From Paenibacillus fonticola DSM 21315 (GTDB lineage Bacteria > Bacillota > Bacilli > Paenibacillales > Paenibacillaceae), in the NCBI RefSeq assembly GCF_000381905.1, contig NZ_KB907271.1, positions 30,278-94,277 of the forward strand: 64,000 nucleotides of DNA, given 5' to 3'. How positions within the stretch are numbered: the first letter of the stretch is position 1; every line of letters starts with the position of its first letter. The position numbers and the translations under genes were made by a program. Positions 8,880-17,733 of this stretch are shown here, piece by piece. Below the pieces are notes generated by a model that was not told where the DNA came from, did not search any database, and was given only the letters and a program-made list of their open reading frames with translations.

Positions 8880-9710
8880 ATGAAAATAGCCAAAGTCATC
8901 AATAACAATGTCATCAGCGTTTTTCAGGCGGACGGTACGGAATTAGTAGTCATGGGCAGGGGGCTTGCATTCAAGAAAAGGCCTGGCGACGACGTAGACG
9001 AAAGCCAAATTGAAAAAGTGTTTGCGCTGAAAAACAAGCAGACTTCTGCCAATTTTAAAATGCTTCTTCGCGAAGTTCCGATTGAGCTTGTCGTCATTGT
9101 GGAGGAAATTATTCAATACTCCGAACAGCAGTTGGGTAAAAAACTGAATGAGAATATCTATGTCTCGCTGACCGACCATATAAATTTTGCGGTGGAAAGG
9201 CAGCAGAAGGGATTGGAGATTAAAAATGTCTTGCTGTGGGAAGTTAAACAGCTGTACAAAGAGGAATTCCAGATCGGATTAAGAACACTGGAGCAAATTA
9301 AGCAAAAGCTGGGCATTCAGCTCCCTGAGGACGAAGCTGCCTTTATCGCCATTCACCTGATCACTGCGGAAATGAATGAAGAAGTTAGTACGACGATGAA
9401 TATCACTAAATTTATGCAAAGCATTATTAACATTGTTAAATACCATTATAAAACGGAATTTGACGAGGATTCCCTGAGTTATTTCCGGTTTATAACGCAT
9501 TTGAAGTTTTTTGCGCAAAGGGTATTTAACGGCAAGCATTACGACAACAACTATGAAGCTCTGTATAAGATGATTAAGGAGAAGCACCAGGAAGCAGCGG
9601 CCTGCACCGAAAAAATTAAATTGTTTGTGGAAAAGGAGTATGATCATCAGCTTACCAGCGAGGAAATGCTGTATTTAACCGTACATATCGAACGGATCGT
9701 AAGCCGTTAA
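8880..9710 (+). CDS. licT: BglG/LicT-family transcriptional antiterminator
   Basis: RNA-binding antiterminator of the beta-glucoside genes around it. Domains: N-terminal CAT RNA-binding domain (about 1-57, MKIAKVINNNVISV and GRGLAFKKRPGD), then PRD1 (about 70-165, with SLTDHINFAVER) and PRD2 (about 175-276, with RFITHLKFFAQRV and LYLTVHIERI). The conserved PRD histidines, phosphorylated by HPr and the EII transporter in this family, are present. 276 residues, normal length. RBS GGGGGAAT before ATG. Its own leader carries a RAT and its promoter a cre box, and a third RAT precedes the PTS gene 236 bp downstream. Confidence 0.95.
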   Translation: MKIAKVINNNVISVFQADGTELVVMGRGLAFKKRPGDDVDESQIEKVFALKNKQTSANFKMLLREVPIELVVIVEEIIQYSEQQLGKKLNENIYVSLTDHINFAVERQQKGLEIKNVLLWEVKQLYKEEFQIGLRTLEQIKQKLGIQLPEDEAAFIAIHLITAEMNEEVSTTMNITKFMQSIINIVKYHYKTEFDEDSLSYFRFITHLKFFAQRVFNGKHYDNNYEALYKMIKEKHQEAAACTEKIKLFVEKEYDHQLTSEEMLYLTVHIERIVSR

Positions 9711-9742
9711 CAAGCAGAATTTTCGACAAAATCAGATATGTG

Positions 9743-9771
9743 TTGACAAATGATTTAAAGCGTTATATTCT
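9743..9771 (+). promoter_or_regulatory. sigma-A promoter of the bglP-type gene
   Basis: -35 TTGACA (9743-9748), 17-bp spacer, -10 TATTCT (9766-9771). The spacer holds an imperfect cre-like AAAGCGTTAT core (about 11 of 14 consensus positions). Confidence 0.75.
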
Positions 9772-9802
9772 ATAGTCACCAAAATATCATAACAACACAA
9801 CT

Positions 9803-9887
9803 AGGATTGTTACTGGTTATGCAGGCAAAACCTAAGTAGTGATAAATAGGACTTCACTGTCTACTATTTATCATCTGCTTAGGTTTT
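9803..9887 (+). promoter_or_regulatory. LicT/BglG-type RAT and overlapping terminator (bglP leader)
   Basis: Canonical RAT AGGATTGTTACTGG...GCAGGCAAAACCTAA at 9803-9835. The terminator starts inside it at AAAACCTAAG (9827), with inner stem TAGTGATAAATAG / CTACTATTTATCA, and closes with CTTAGGTTTTTT. Confidence 0.95.
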
Positions 9888-9945
9888 TTGTTTGCCTGAA
9901 GAATGCAAAAAATGCATAAAAAACTAAAATGTGGAGGTGCTGTAG

Positions 9946-11832
9946 ATGAGTTATGAGAAGTTGGCAAAAGAAATTATCCAGGGCGTTGGCGGTGAGAAAA
10001 ATGTCGCCAGCCTCGTCCACTGCGCAACGCGCCTTCGTTTTACGCTGAAGGACAATGCCAAAGCAGATAAAGCGAAGCTAGAGAAGACGGACGGAATTAT
10101 TACGGTCAAGGAAAGCGGAGGGCAGTTTCAGGTCGTAATTGGCAATACTGTTCCTGAGGTTTACAATGCGATCGGAAAAATATCCAACCTCTTGAATGAT
10201 TCCAAATCTGAATCAGCCGGACAGAAAAAAGGCGGGAAATTTGGACTGGGAAGCGTGGTTGATGTAGTTTCCAGCATTTTTGCCCCCCTGCTTGGCGTGA
10301 TGGCAGGAGCCGGTATTCTGAAAGGATTGCTGCTCATTGCCAGCAACTTCAACTGGCTGGACAAAGACGGTACCACTTATACGATTTTGTTTGCGGCAGC
10401 GGACAGTCTGTTCTACTTCCTGCCGGTGCTGCTGGCGATTACAACAGCAAGAAAGTTCGGGGCGAATATGTTTACAGCGGCGACCATTGCTGGTGCATTG
10501 CTGTATCCTTCGATCATCGGGCTGAAAGATGCGGGGTCTGAAACGAACTTTTTTGGCATTCCCGTCGTTATGATGAGTTATTCCTCCACGGTCATTCCGA
10601 TTATTTTGGCGGTGATCGCGATGAGCTATTTGGAGAAACTATGCAATCGCTATATTCATGAGAGCGTTAAAAACTTTGTTACACCGCTCATTTCTTTAGT
10701 CGTTATATTACCGCTTACTCTGATTGTGTTCGGTCCGTTCGGCGTTTATGTCGGTAACGGCATTGCAGACGGATTGCTCGCTGTATTTTCTTTCAGTCCA
10801 TTGCTTGCAGGGGCGATTCTCGGCGCAGGCTGGCAGTTGCTTGTCATATTCGGAGTACACTGGGGATTGGTACCTGTCTTCATTAATAACGTGGCGGTTT
10901 ACGGAAAAGACAGCATTAAGCCTCCAGCGACCGCTTCGGTCTTTGCACAAACGGGTGCGGCCTTTGGTGTCATGTTAAAAACGAAAAATAAAAAGCTGAA
11001 AACACTGGCAGGCTCCACAACGCTTTCCGCTCTGTTCGGAATTACGGAACCAGCGGTCTACGGGGTAACGCTCCCGTTGAAACGACCGTTCATCGCGGGG
11101 GTTATCGGCGGAGGTGTCGGCGGGGCAATTATCGGCCAGGCAGGTACGCAGGCATTTGCCTCTGGCGCTCCAGGACTACTGACTTTGCCCATTTTTTATG
11201 GTCCCGGCGGACAGGGGTTTCCAGGCCTTATACTAGGAATCACGGTGGCGTTTCTCCTTTCGGCAATACTGACTTACATTTTAGGTTTTGAAGATCCCGT
11301 AGAAGAAGACGACAAGCCGAAAGAAGAGGTAAAGGCGGGAGCCGAGCAAGAAAAGTCCGCGAACAAACCTGACGCGGTCGCTTTAAGTCCAATGAGCGGA
11401 ACGGTAGTCCCGCTGACAGAGGTACCTGACCCGGCCTTCTCTTCAGAAGCAATGGGCAAGGGGATTGCGATAGAGCCTGACTCGGGCAGAGTAGTCGCTC
11501 CTTTTGATGGAACGGTCACTGTAGCTTTTAAGAAGAAGCACGCTCTGGCTGTCGTATCGGATGAAGGCGCAGAAATTCTCGTTCATGTAGGGATTGACAC
11601 AGTAAAGCTGGATGGCCAGTTTTTCACCTCCTACATTCAGGAAGGGGACCGCGTTAAAGCGGGTCAAGTGCTGCTCGAATTTGATCTGGAACAGATCCGT
11701 CAGGCGGGGTATCATACGGTAACTCCGATCATCGTCACAAATACGCCGGATTATAAGGATGTGCTGTCGCTCAAGCAGGGACAAATCCGCGAGCAGGATG
11801 AACTGCTGCATGTCATGGGCAGCGGAAGCTAG
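9946..11832 (+). CDS. bglP: PTS beta-glucoside transporter, fused EIIBCA
   Basis: Membrane permease that imports and phosphorylates beta-glucosides; its product feeds the GH1 enzyme at 7171. Domain order: EIIB (1-90, Cys26 in LVHCATRLRF), EIIC (about 105-450, GITEPAVYGV motif, roughly ten hydrophobic segments), Glu/Lys-rich linker, EIIA (about 480-625, His547 in ILVHVGIDTV). 628 residues, normal for BglP/BglF. RBS GGAGGTG before ATG. In this family EIIB also phosphorylates the antiterminator to switch it off when substrate is absent, which fits the RAT leader and adjacent licT. A terminator follows at 11916. Confidence 0.93.
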   Translation: MSYEKLAKEIIQGVGGEKNVASLVHCATRLRFTLKDNAKADKAKLEKTDGIITVKESGGQFQVVIGNTVPEVYNAIGKISNLLNDSKSESAGQKKGGKFGLGSVVDVVSSIFAPLLGVMAGAGILKGLLLIASNFNWLDKDGTTYTILFAAADSLFYFLPVLLAITTARKFGANMFTAATIAGALLYPSIIGLKDAGSETNFFGIPVVMMSYSSTVIPIILAVIAMSYLEKLCNRYIHESVKNFVTPLISLVVILPLTLIVFGPFGVYVGNGIADGLLAVFSFSPLLAGAILGAGWQLLVIFGVHWGLVPVFINNVAVYGKDSIKPPATASVFAQTGAAFGVMLKTKNKKLKTLAGSTTLSALFGITEPAVYGVTLPLKRPFIAGVIGGGVGGAIIGQAGTQAFASGAPGLLTLPIFYGPGGQGFPGLILGITVAFLLSAILTYILGFEDPVEEDDKPKEEVKAGAEQEKSANKPDAVALSPMSGTVVPLTEVPDPAFSSEAMGKGIAIEPDSGRVVAPFDGTVTVAFKKKHALAVVSDEGAEILVHVGIDTVKLDGQFFTSYIQEGDRVKAGQVLLEFDLEQIRQAGYHTVTPIIVTNTPDYKDVLSLKQGQIREQDELLHVMGSGS

Positions 11833-11915
11833 AGCCAAGTTTAAGGCTCAAACGATATATTTATTGATTTAATTGGCATAAAGGTATCGTATAATGTAGC
11901 ATTACTAAGAGACAG

Positions 11916-11946
11916 AACGGCCGTTTTCCTTGAAAAACGGCTGTTT
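11916..11946 (+). terminator. terminator of the bglP-type gene
   Basis: Stem AACGGCCGTTTT / AAAACGGCTGTT (one G-T pair) followed by TTTT. Confidence 0.85.
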
Positions 11947-12111
11947 TGCCGTTGTCTGGCCAAGAAGAATTGGGGAAATGAAAGTCTCATTTCCTGTTTC
12001 TGTATAATTTTATGCTGGTCATCGCTAACCCTCTTCAGTTACAATCATCTAAAGTGTGGTTAATATGTTGAATTTAGGAAGGACTATAAACAATTTTAGG
12101 AGTAAATAAAT

Positions 12112-12963
12112 ATGACAGTAAATGTAGATGTTTTCAAGGTTTTTACGAGCTCGCCGGATGAGGGGAATTCAGCAGGCGTAATAGCGTATAATGGCGAAAC
12201 AACGGAAGAGATGCTGGACCTGGCGAAGTGCTCTGGTACGTCGATTACAGTATTTGTACATATCAGCAAGGACCAGGCAGAGGCTGCGTCATTGCGTTAT
12301 TTCTCACATGAAAAGGAGCTGGCATTTTGCGGCCACGGTACGCTTGCAGCGGGCGCTTTTTTAATGAACAAGCTTCAGAAGAACGCACTTCAAGTTACAT
12401 ATGGATCAGCATCCCGCCTCGAGATTAGTAAGTCTTCAGACGGCAGCATTTATTTCCGAACGCAAAGAGGGGAAACTTTAGAGCTGATCCCGGATAAGAA
12501 CGAAGTAGCCTCCATGTTAGGGGTGCAGCCAGATTATATAAGTATGGAGGCGCCGTTTTGCGTAGGCACGATAGGATCTCCGAAACTGATGGTGCCTTTT
12601 CGTACACCTAAAGAGGTTGATCAAATTATCCGCGATGATGAAAAAATAAAAAAGTGGAGTGAGGACCACAAAGTGAACGGCGTATATGCCTATTCCTTTA
12701 TGGGAGGAGAGAGCGAAAGCAGCACACCAGTCCAAATATATGCCCGTGGTTTTAATCCCTTATTCGGCATCGCTGAAGATGCAGCTACCGGAGTGGCCGC
12801 AGGTGCGTTAGGCGACATTCTCGCACGGACTGGAAGCGCAGCCTCATTCATCTTTCATCAAGGCAAGCATGTTAATGCCGCAAGCGAAATAAGAATTGAA
12901 ATTAAACCGCAATATGTGGAAATTGGCGGCCAGGCCGTCTTTTTAGGTCCAAAGCGTTGTTAG
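12112..12963 (+). CDS. PhzF-family isomerase-like protein
   Basis: Belongs to the PhzF/DAP-epimerase-fold family, whose members catalyse isomerisations such as that in phenazine synthesis; most, like YddE, have unknown substrates. Seen: N-terminal VFTSSPDEGNSAGV (the family G-N-x-x-G/A-V signature), the strand RYFSHEKELAFCGHGTLA with the conserved E and CGHGT, and the second-lobe ARGFNPLFGIAEDAATGVAAGALGD. 283 residues, complete. RBS AGGAG 9 bp before ATG. No phenazine genes nearby, so the substrate is unknown. The stop is 8 bp from the stop of the convergent M14 gene. Confidence 0.9.
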   Translation: MTVNVDVFKVFTSSPDEGNSAGVIAYNGETTEEMLDLAKCSGTSITVFVHISKDQAEAASLRYFSHEKELAFCGHGTLAAGAFLMNKLQKNALQVTYGSASRLEISKSSDGSIYFRTQRGETLELIPDKNEVASMLGVQPDYISMEAPFCVGTIGSPKLMVPFRTPKEVDQIIRDDEKIKKWSEDHKVNGVYAYSFMGGESESSTPVQIYARGFNPLFGIAEDAATGVAAGALGDILARTGSAASFIFHQGKHVNAASEIRIEIKPQYVEIGGQAVFLGPKRC

Positions 12964-12971
12964 TTGCTGCG

Positions 12972-14165
12972 CTATTCTAAATACAAGCTGGCGAGAAGGA
13001 TGCCAAGGCTTTCTTCATAGATTTCGTCGAATTGCCCCAGCGGCAAAGGATTGACGCCTCTCCCGAGTTCAACCGTAAATCCAGGGCGCCGCCAGTCTTG
13101 AATGAACCAATCTTTATATCCTGCATAGCTTTCTATATTTCGTATAGGTTCGTAGCCGCTTACTCTGGCGAATTCATTGACCATCGTCTCTGCATAAGGC
13201 GGCTCCAAGCCTTGAAAGCCCCAGTATATGACTTTGCCTTGGGTATGAAAAGCCAGCACATAGGCAAAGTTGCTTTGCCGCGTCAATTCAGCCATAGCTA
13301 TCGCTTCCGGTTCGGTTAACGGTGCCGTACCGGAGTAATCCCGCGGTCCAGGTTGTTTAGGATTTCTGGCGGCTTCACGTTCCCAAAGGGCCGGGAATTG
13401 GTCATTTAGATCGACACCGCGAATGTTTGCCTTCCATCCTTGAAAATTAGTGCTGCCGCCGTTGTATGCCAATACATTGCTGCGGAAAGGCTCTTCCACC
13501 GGCAGACCGTTAATAACAAGGTCTACGCCGTCAGGATTGACCATCGGAACGATGGATAAAGTAACTGCCTCATAATAAGGAAACATATAGAGACCCCGAA
13601 TGTCTGTTCCGTTCGTCAATGCAAGCAAATATTCATTCAAAAATCGGATCAGCACCGGCGTTGTAATCCATTCATTGGCATGAAATGAGCCGTTGACATG
13701 AACATATTTGTTTCCTTGTCCGATTCTGATTTCCGGGATAGCTTTACTCATGGCAGATGCCCCGATGCTGCGTTGTCTAATAAAGGGATAAACCTCGATT
13801 AGGCGATTGAGGTCGAAGCGAAGCGCCTGCGAATCGTAAGGCTTCTTCACATCAACGACGAACCAGGTAACTCTGAGCGGAAGCCGAAGCTGCTGCCCGA
13901 CGGTTAAATTGTTGGGATTTACCGATTGATTCAGCAAAAGAAGCGCATCGAGAGAAAATCCCCGCTCTCTGGACAGCTTCCAAATGGAATCTCCAGGCTT
14001 CACTTGATAATTGCTAAGCAAAAAACCAGGGATGTTCACTTCCTGTCCCACATTTATATTTGCGACGTCCAATCCAGGATTTGAATCAATGATCAGACGT
14101 AAAGGCATATTAAAAAGCTGGCTATAATACCACAACGTATCCCCTGACCGCACTCGGATCTGCAC
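12972..14165 (-). CDS. LysM-M14 zinc peptidase, gamma-D-glutamyl-L-diamino acid peptidase type
   Basis: Likely cuts the gamma-D-Glu/diaminopimelate bond in peptidoglycan stem peptides, by analogy with endopeptidase I of Lysinibacillus sphaericus, which has the same layout. Two LysM repeats (about 2-46 with SGDTLWYYSQLF, 49-93 with PGDSIWKLSRERG) precede an M14 domain (about 105-395): zinc ligands His and Glu in SFHANEW, third ligand His in AFHTQG, substrate motif MVNPDGVDLV, catalytic Glu in FTVELGRG. No signal peptide, as in enzymes acting in sporulating cells. Start chosen as GTG 14165, 8 bp after GAGGGGG; an upstream ATG at 14228 has no ribosome binding site. Confidence 0.88.
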   Translation of the reverse strand: MQIRVRSGDTLWYYSQLFNMPLRLIIDSNPGLDVANINVGQEVNIPGFLLSNYQVKPGDSIWKLSRERGFSLDALLLLNQSVNPNNLTVGQQLRLPLRVTWFVVDVKKPYDSQALRFDLNRLIEVYPFIRQRSIGASAMSKAIPEIRIGQGNKYVHVNGSFHANEWITTPVLIRFLNEYLLALTNGTDIRGLYMFPYYEAVTLSIVPMVNPDGVDLVINGLPVEEPFRSNVLAYNGGSTNFQGWKANIRGVDLNDQFPALWEREAARNPKQPGPRDYSGTAPLTEPEAIAMAELTRQSNFAYVLAFHTQGKVIYWGFQGLEPPYAETMVNEFARVSGYEPIRNIESYAGYKDWFIQDWRRPGFTVELGRGVNPLPLGQFDEIYEESLGILLASLYLE

Positions 14166-14317
14166 ACTCCATACCCCCTCACAACGATTCACTCTATTAC
14201 AGCTTATGAAGGAGAGGATACGCTCCATGCTTTACAGATGTATTTTTATATATTCACACACGATTTGCTCTTGCCATTCAGTTTAGTCACTCAGCACATT
14301 GCATGCAATGTTCCAAT

Positions 14318-15283
14318 CTAACGTTCGCGCATGAGCACATGAGGGACGAAACGGATATAGAAGAGTTCACCGATTAGCTCTATCATCGTTTGAGTTACGA
14401 TAACTGCTGATACGACACCTCTTAGCGTTTCAGGAAGAGCAAGAGCAGATGGCAGAACGACAAGCGAGTTGCGTGTCCCCGCACTGAATATCAGCGCCCG
14501 GCCAGCTCTGGCATCCAGCCGGAATAGGGCCGAAACAAGACGTGCAGCCACTGGCGTGATGATCATATAGGCTGCATATAAAGGAATGACCTGGCCTACA
14601 TATTCCAATGAGCCGTACAGCTTAGCGATTTGTGATGCCACAATAAGGAATAAGGTCAGAGCCATAAACGGAACAGGAAGCCAAGCCGCAGCATGGAGGG
14701 CACGTTCCCCTTGAGGCTTATGCTTTGACCACCACTGGGTAAGCAGGGCAAACATCAATGGAATGATAATTAAGCTTATGAAAGCTTCAGCGAACGGTCC
14801 TGCGCTCACTATGCCAGACGCCTGATCCCCCATGAAAAGCCATAAATAAAGCGGCAGCAGCAGCATTTGGCTTACGAAGAGCAAGGGGGTCGAGGTTAAA
14901 ATAAGCTTTTCATCTCCCAGGCCAAGATGTGTAAACACGATGACATAATCTATGCAAGGCGTTAATAGAACGAGCAGCACGCCTAACAATAAAGCTGGAT
15001 CACCGGGCAGAAAACGGACAAGCCCCCACACAATCAGAGGGACAGCTAGGTAGTTCGTAAGCAGTAAGGCGTAGATAAATTTTCGATTTCTAAAAGCGTC
15101 CTTGAGCCGGAAAAAGGGGATCTGCGTAAACATCCCATACATTAGAACCGCAAGCACGAACGAGATAAAGCCATCCAGGTTCGAGCTAAATTCCGGCAGC
15201 CAAACGCCAACTCCAGCGGCAATAATCAGCGTTGCTACATAAATCCATACTTGATTCTTATCCATTTGTTCTCTCGATATCAT
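14318..15283 (-). CDS. BASS/ACR3-like membrane transporter
   Basis: Integral membrane protein of 321 residues with about ten hydrophobic helices, in the bile acid:sodium symporter superfamily. LLTPCIDYVIVFTHLGLGDEKLILT matches the conserved helix-4 region of ACR3 arsenite exporters, where a cysteine follows a proline (PC). Near the C-terminus FSAGTRNSLVVLPSALALP is the second conserved crossing motif. An oxyanion or organic-anion transporter is the safest call; arsenite export is possible, but no arsR or arsC lies near. RBS GGGAG before ATG. Divergent from the aldo/keto reductase, with the MerR-type promoter in between. Confidence 0.75.
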   Translation of the reverse strand: MISREQMDKNQVWIYVATLIIAAGVGVWLPEFSSNLDGFISFVLAVLMYGMFTQIPFFRLKDAFRNRKFIYALLLTNYLAVPLIVWGLVRFLPGDPALLLGVLLVLLTPCIDYVIVFTHLGLGDEKLILTSTPLLFVSQMLLLPLYLWLFMGDQASGIVSAGPFAEAFISLIIIPLMFALLTQWWSKHKPQGERALHAAAWLPVPFMALTLFLIVASQIAKLYGSLEYVGQVIPLYAAYMIITPVAARLVSALFRLDARAGRALIFSAGTRNSLVVLPSALALPETLRGVVSAVIVTQTMIELIGELFYIRFVPHVLMRER

Positions 15284-15397
15284 GAAATCTCCCTATCTCC
15301 CATAATGCAAACTTTCTCTTCATATTAGCATAATTGGATATGGGAGATATGAATACACATTGGTCAAAGACATTCATCAAAGAACATGCTTCTTCGC

Positions 15398-15428
15398 TTG
15401 ACTTGGAGCGAACTCCAAGTGTAATAAT
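15398..15428 (+). promoter_or_regulatory. MerR-type promoter with 19-bp spacer and perfect dyad
   Basis: -35 TTGACT (15398-15403) and -10 AATAAT (15423-15428) are 19 bp apart. The spacer is filled by the perfect palindrome ACTTGGAG-CGAA-CTCCAAGT (15401-15420). Over-long spacer plus centred dyad is the signature of MerR-family activated promoters. It drives the aldo/keto reductase. Confidence 0.85.
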
Positions 15429-15496
15429 GTTGGAAAGTGAATTCAATAGGTAAAATCAATCATAAGTAAATTCACCTGAAAGCGAGGAAGAACGAG

Positions 15497-16477
15497 ATGG
15501 ATTATGTGAAGTTAGGGAATACCGGGTTAGACGTATCCAGGCTTTGTCTCGGCTGCATGGGCTTTGGCGTGGCGGGGCGATGGATTCACCCATGGGTGCT
15601 TGATGAAGAGCGCAGCCGTCCGGTGATTAAAAAAGCATTGGAGCTGGGCATTAACTTTTTTGATACGGCGAATGTGTATTCCGATGGAACAAGCGAGGAA
15701 ATCGTGGGACGAGCCATAAAGGATTACGCTAACCGGGATGAAATCGTCCTTGCCACGAAAGTATATTTCCAAATGCACGAAGGCCCGAATGGCTCAGGGC
15801 TCTCCCGCAAAGCCATCATGAGTGAAATTGACAAAAGCTTGAAGCGGCTCGGGACAGATTATGTAGACCTCTATCAAATTCACCGCTGGGATTACACTAC
15901 GCCGATTGAAGAAACGATGGAAGCGTTGAATGACGTTGTTAAGGCCGGAAAAGCGAGATACATCGGCGCTTCAGCTATGCACGCTTGGCAGTTCCTGAAG
16001 GCGAACTATATCGCAGAACGAAATGGCTGGACCCGGTTTGTTTCCATGCAGAATCATTACAACCTGTTGTACCGTGAAGAGGAAAGGGAAATGATGCCGC
16101 TTTGCCAGGAAGAAAAAATCGGTGTGATTCCTTATAGTCCGCTCGCCTCAGGCAGATTAACACGAGATTGGTCGGAAACGACGCACCGTTCTGAAACCGA
16201 TCAGATTCAGAAATCCAAGTACGACGCGACGGCAGATGCCGATAAAATGATCGTAGAACGTCTTGCTGCCATTGCGGAGGAGCGGGGTGTTCCCCGTGTT
16301 CAAATCGCGCTTGCCTGGCTTCTACAGAAAGAGCCGGTTACAGCACCAATTATCGGTGCAACGAAAGTATCGCATCTCGAAAATGCGGCAGCTGCACTTG
16401 CAGTAAAGCTGACACCTGAGGAAATAGCCTCACTTGAAGAACCGTATATACCTCATCCTATCGTAGGTCATAAGTAA
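15497..16477 (+). CDS. aldo/keto reductase
   Basis: NADPH-dependent carbonyl reductase of the AKR superfamily, substrate unknown. Seen: N-terminal LGNTGLDVSRLCLG, catalytic Asp and Tyr in FFDTANVYSDGTSEEIVG, Lys in VLATKVYF, His in QIHRWD, and the C-terminal cofactor region PIIGATKVSHLENAAAAL. 326 residues, normal. RBS GAGGAAG upstream. The MerR-type promoter suggests induction by an electrophile, aldehyde or other stress (inference). Followed by a strong terminator. Confidence 0.92.
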   Translation: MDYVKLGNTGLDVSRLCLGCMGFGVAGRWIHPWVLDEERSRPVIKKALELGINFFDTANVYSDGTSEEIVGRAIKDYANRDEIVLATKVYFQMHEGPNGSGLSRKAIMSEIDKSLKRLGTDYVDLYQIHRWDYTTPIEETMEALNDVVKAGKARYIGASAMHAWQFLKANYIAERNGWTRFVSMQNHYNLLYREEEREMMPLCQEEKIGVIPYSPLASGRLTRDWSETTHRSETDQIQKSKYDATADADKMIVERLAAIAEERGVPRVQIALAWLLQKEPVTAPIIGATKVSHLENAAAALAVKLTPEEIASLEEPYIPHPIVGHK

Positions 16478-16486
16478 AATTGTAAT

Positions 16487-16534
16487 GCACTCTCGATTAC
16501 CTTGAATGTTACCAAGTAATCGAGGGTGCTTTTT
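16487..16534 (+). terminator. terminator of the aldo/keto reductase gene
   Basis: Long stem GCACTCTCGATTAC / GTAATCGAGGGTGC with one G-T pair, then TTTTT. Confidence 0.9.
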
Positions 16535-16607
16535 GCTGTTTGTGCTGAACAATTTGATAAGCAAGTCATAAACTAATTAGAAATAAATGAAGCGGAGGTG
16601 GATAGGC

Positions 16608-17720
16608 TTGGCCACGATAAGCCTTTGCATGATTGTAAAGAATGAGGAAGATACCATAGCGAGATGCCTCGCATCTGTTCAAAATATCGTAGATGAAATA
16701 ATTATTGTAGATACGGGTTCTTCCGACAATACCATCGAAATTGTCAGCGAATTCACGCCCAATGTATATCATTTCCAGTGGATTGATGACTTTGCAGCAG
16801 CAAGGAATTTTTCCTTTAGTAAAGCGGCCATGGATTACATTTTATGGATGGATGCCGACGACGTTCTGTCCGAGGAAAATGGCCTAAAGCTTCTTCTTCT
16901 AAAGAATTCACTTGGCGCATCGATTGATTCGGTCATGATGAAGTATATTCTCGCTCGGGATGAGTACGGCAAACCGAATTTTAGCGTCAAAAGGAATAGG
17001 CTTGTCCGCAGAGAAAGAGACTTCAAATGGAAAGGATTTGTTCATGAATATCTGGAGGTCGGCGGCAATATTATTGATTCCGATATTGAGATAGAGCATC
17101 ATAGCATAACGGAAACCACTACCGACCGTAATCTTAAAATATACGAGAAACACTATGCAGAAGGAGAACATTTCTCGCCACGGGACTTGTATTATTTTGC
17201 AAATGAGCTGTATGATCATGGCTTCTATAAAAGGGCGCGAAGATTTTATCTCCGTTTTTTAAGAACTGGCCAAGGGTGGGTTGAGGACAATATTAATGCC
17301 TGCGGAAAGGTGTCCGATTGCTGTCATTTCTTGGGGGAGCATGTCAAGTCTTTGGATTGGGCATTTAGGTCATTCCACTATGATGCTCCCAGGGCAGATC
17401 ATTGTTGCCGAATCGGATATTATTTCATGCAAAAGAAACAATGGGATCGGTCAATCTACTGGTACAAAACGGCTACTAGCCTAGATCTGCCCAAAGAGAT
17501 GCAAGGATTCATTAATTACGCATGCTGGACATGGCTGCCGCATCTGCAGCTTTGTGTATGTTACTCCAATATCGGAGAGTATGAATTAGCGTACGAGCAT
17601 AACGAATTAGCGAGAAAATATCGTCCCACTGATCCGCAGATTATGCATAACAAGGAATATTTGGAGACGGTCCAGCCTTCTTTGAAGCAAGGCGTTACAA
17701 CTTCTGAAGTAACGCCTTGA
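16608..17720 (+). CDS. GT2 glycosyltransferase with TPR-like C-terminus
   Basis: Inverting GT-A glycosyltransferase: ISLCMIVKNEEDTIARCL at the start, IIVDTGSSDNT nucleotide-binding loop, and the acidic metal motif LWMDADDVL. The C-terminal half (about 190-360) looks like TPR helices (DLYYFANELYDHGFYKRA, WDRSIYWYKTA, GEYELAYEHNELA). Family members of this layout include SunS-like protein glycosyltransferases. Start chosen as TTG 16608, 9 bp after GGAGG; the longer ATG frame at 16587 begins upstream of that site. It faces a collagen-like gene 13 bp away, and a role in decorating the collagen-like protein is a reasonable but untested idea. Confidence 0.87.
   Translation: MATISLCMIVKNEEDTIARCLASVQNIVDEIIIVDTGSSDNTIEIVSEFTPNVYHFQWIDDFAAARNFSFSKAAMDYILWMDADDVLSEENGLKLLLLKNSLGASIDSVMMKYILARDEYGKPNFSVKRNRLVRRERDFKWKGFVHEYLEVGGNIIDSDIEIEHHSITETTTDRNLKIYEKHYAEGEHFSPRDLYYFANELYDHGFYKRARRFYLRFLRTGQGWVEDNINACGKVSDCCHFLGEHVKSLDWAFRSFHYDAPRADHCCRIGYYFMQKKQWDRSIYWYKTATSLDLPKEMQGFINYACWTWLPHLQLCVCYSNIGEYELAYEHNELARKYRPTDPQIMHNKEYLETVQPSLKQGVTTSEVTP
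17688..17719. repeat. perfect inverted repeat over the GT2 stop region
   Basis: CAAGGCGTTAC / GTAACGCCTTG, 11-bp arms and a 10-bp loop, inside the last eleven codons of the GT2 gene and 14 bp from the convergent collagen-like stop. No T tract on either strand, so at best a weak bidirectional terminator. Confidence 0.6.
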
Positions 17721-17733
17721 TCTGGATGAGTGG

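Noticed and set aside
9754..9767. cre box in the bglP promoter spacer
   Set aside because: Only about 11 of 14 consensus positions match and the ends TG/CA are wrong; noted in the promoter entry but not called separately.
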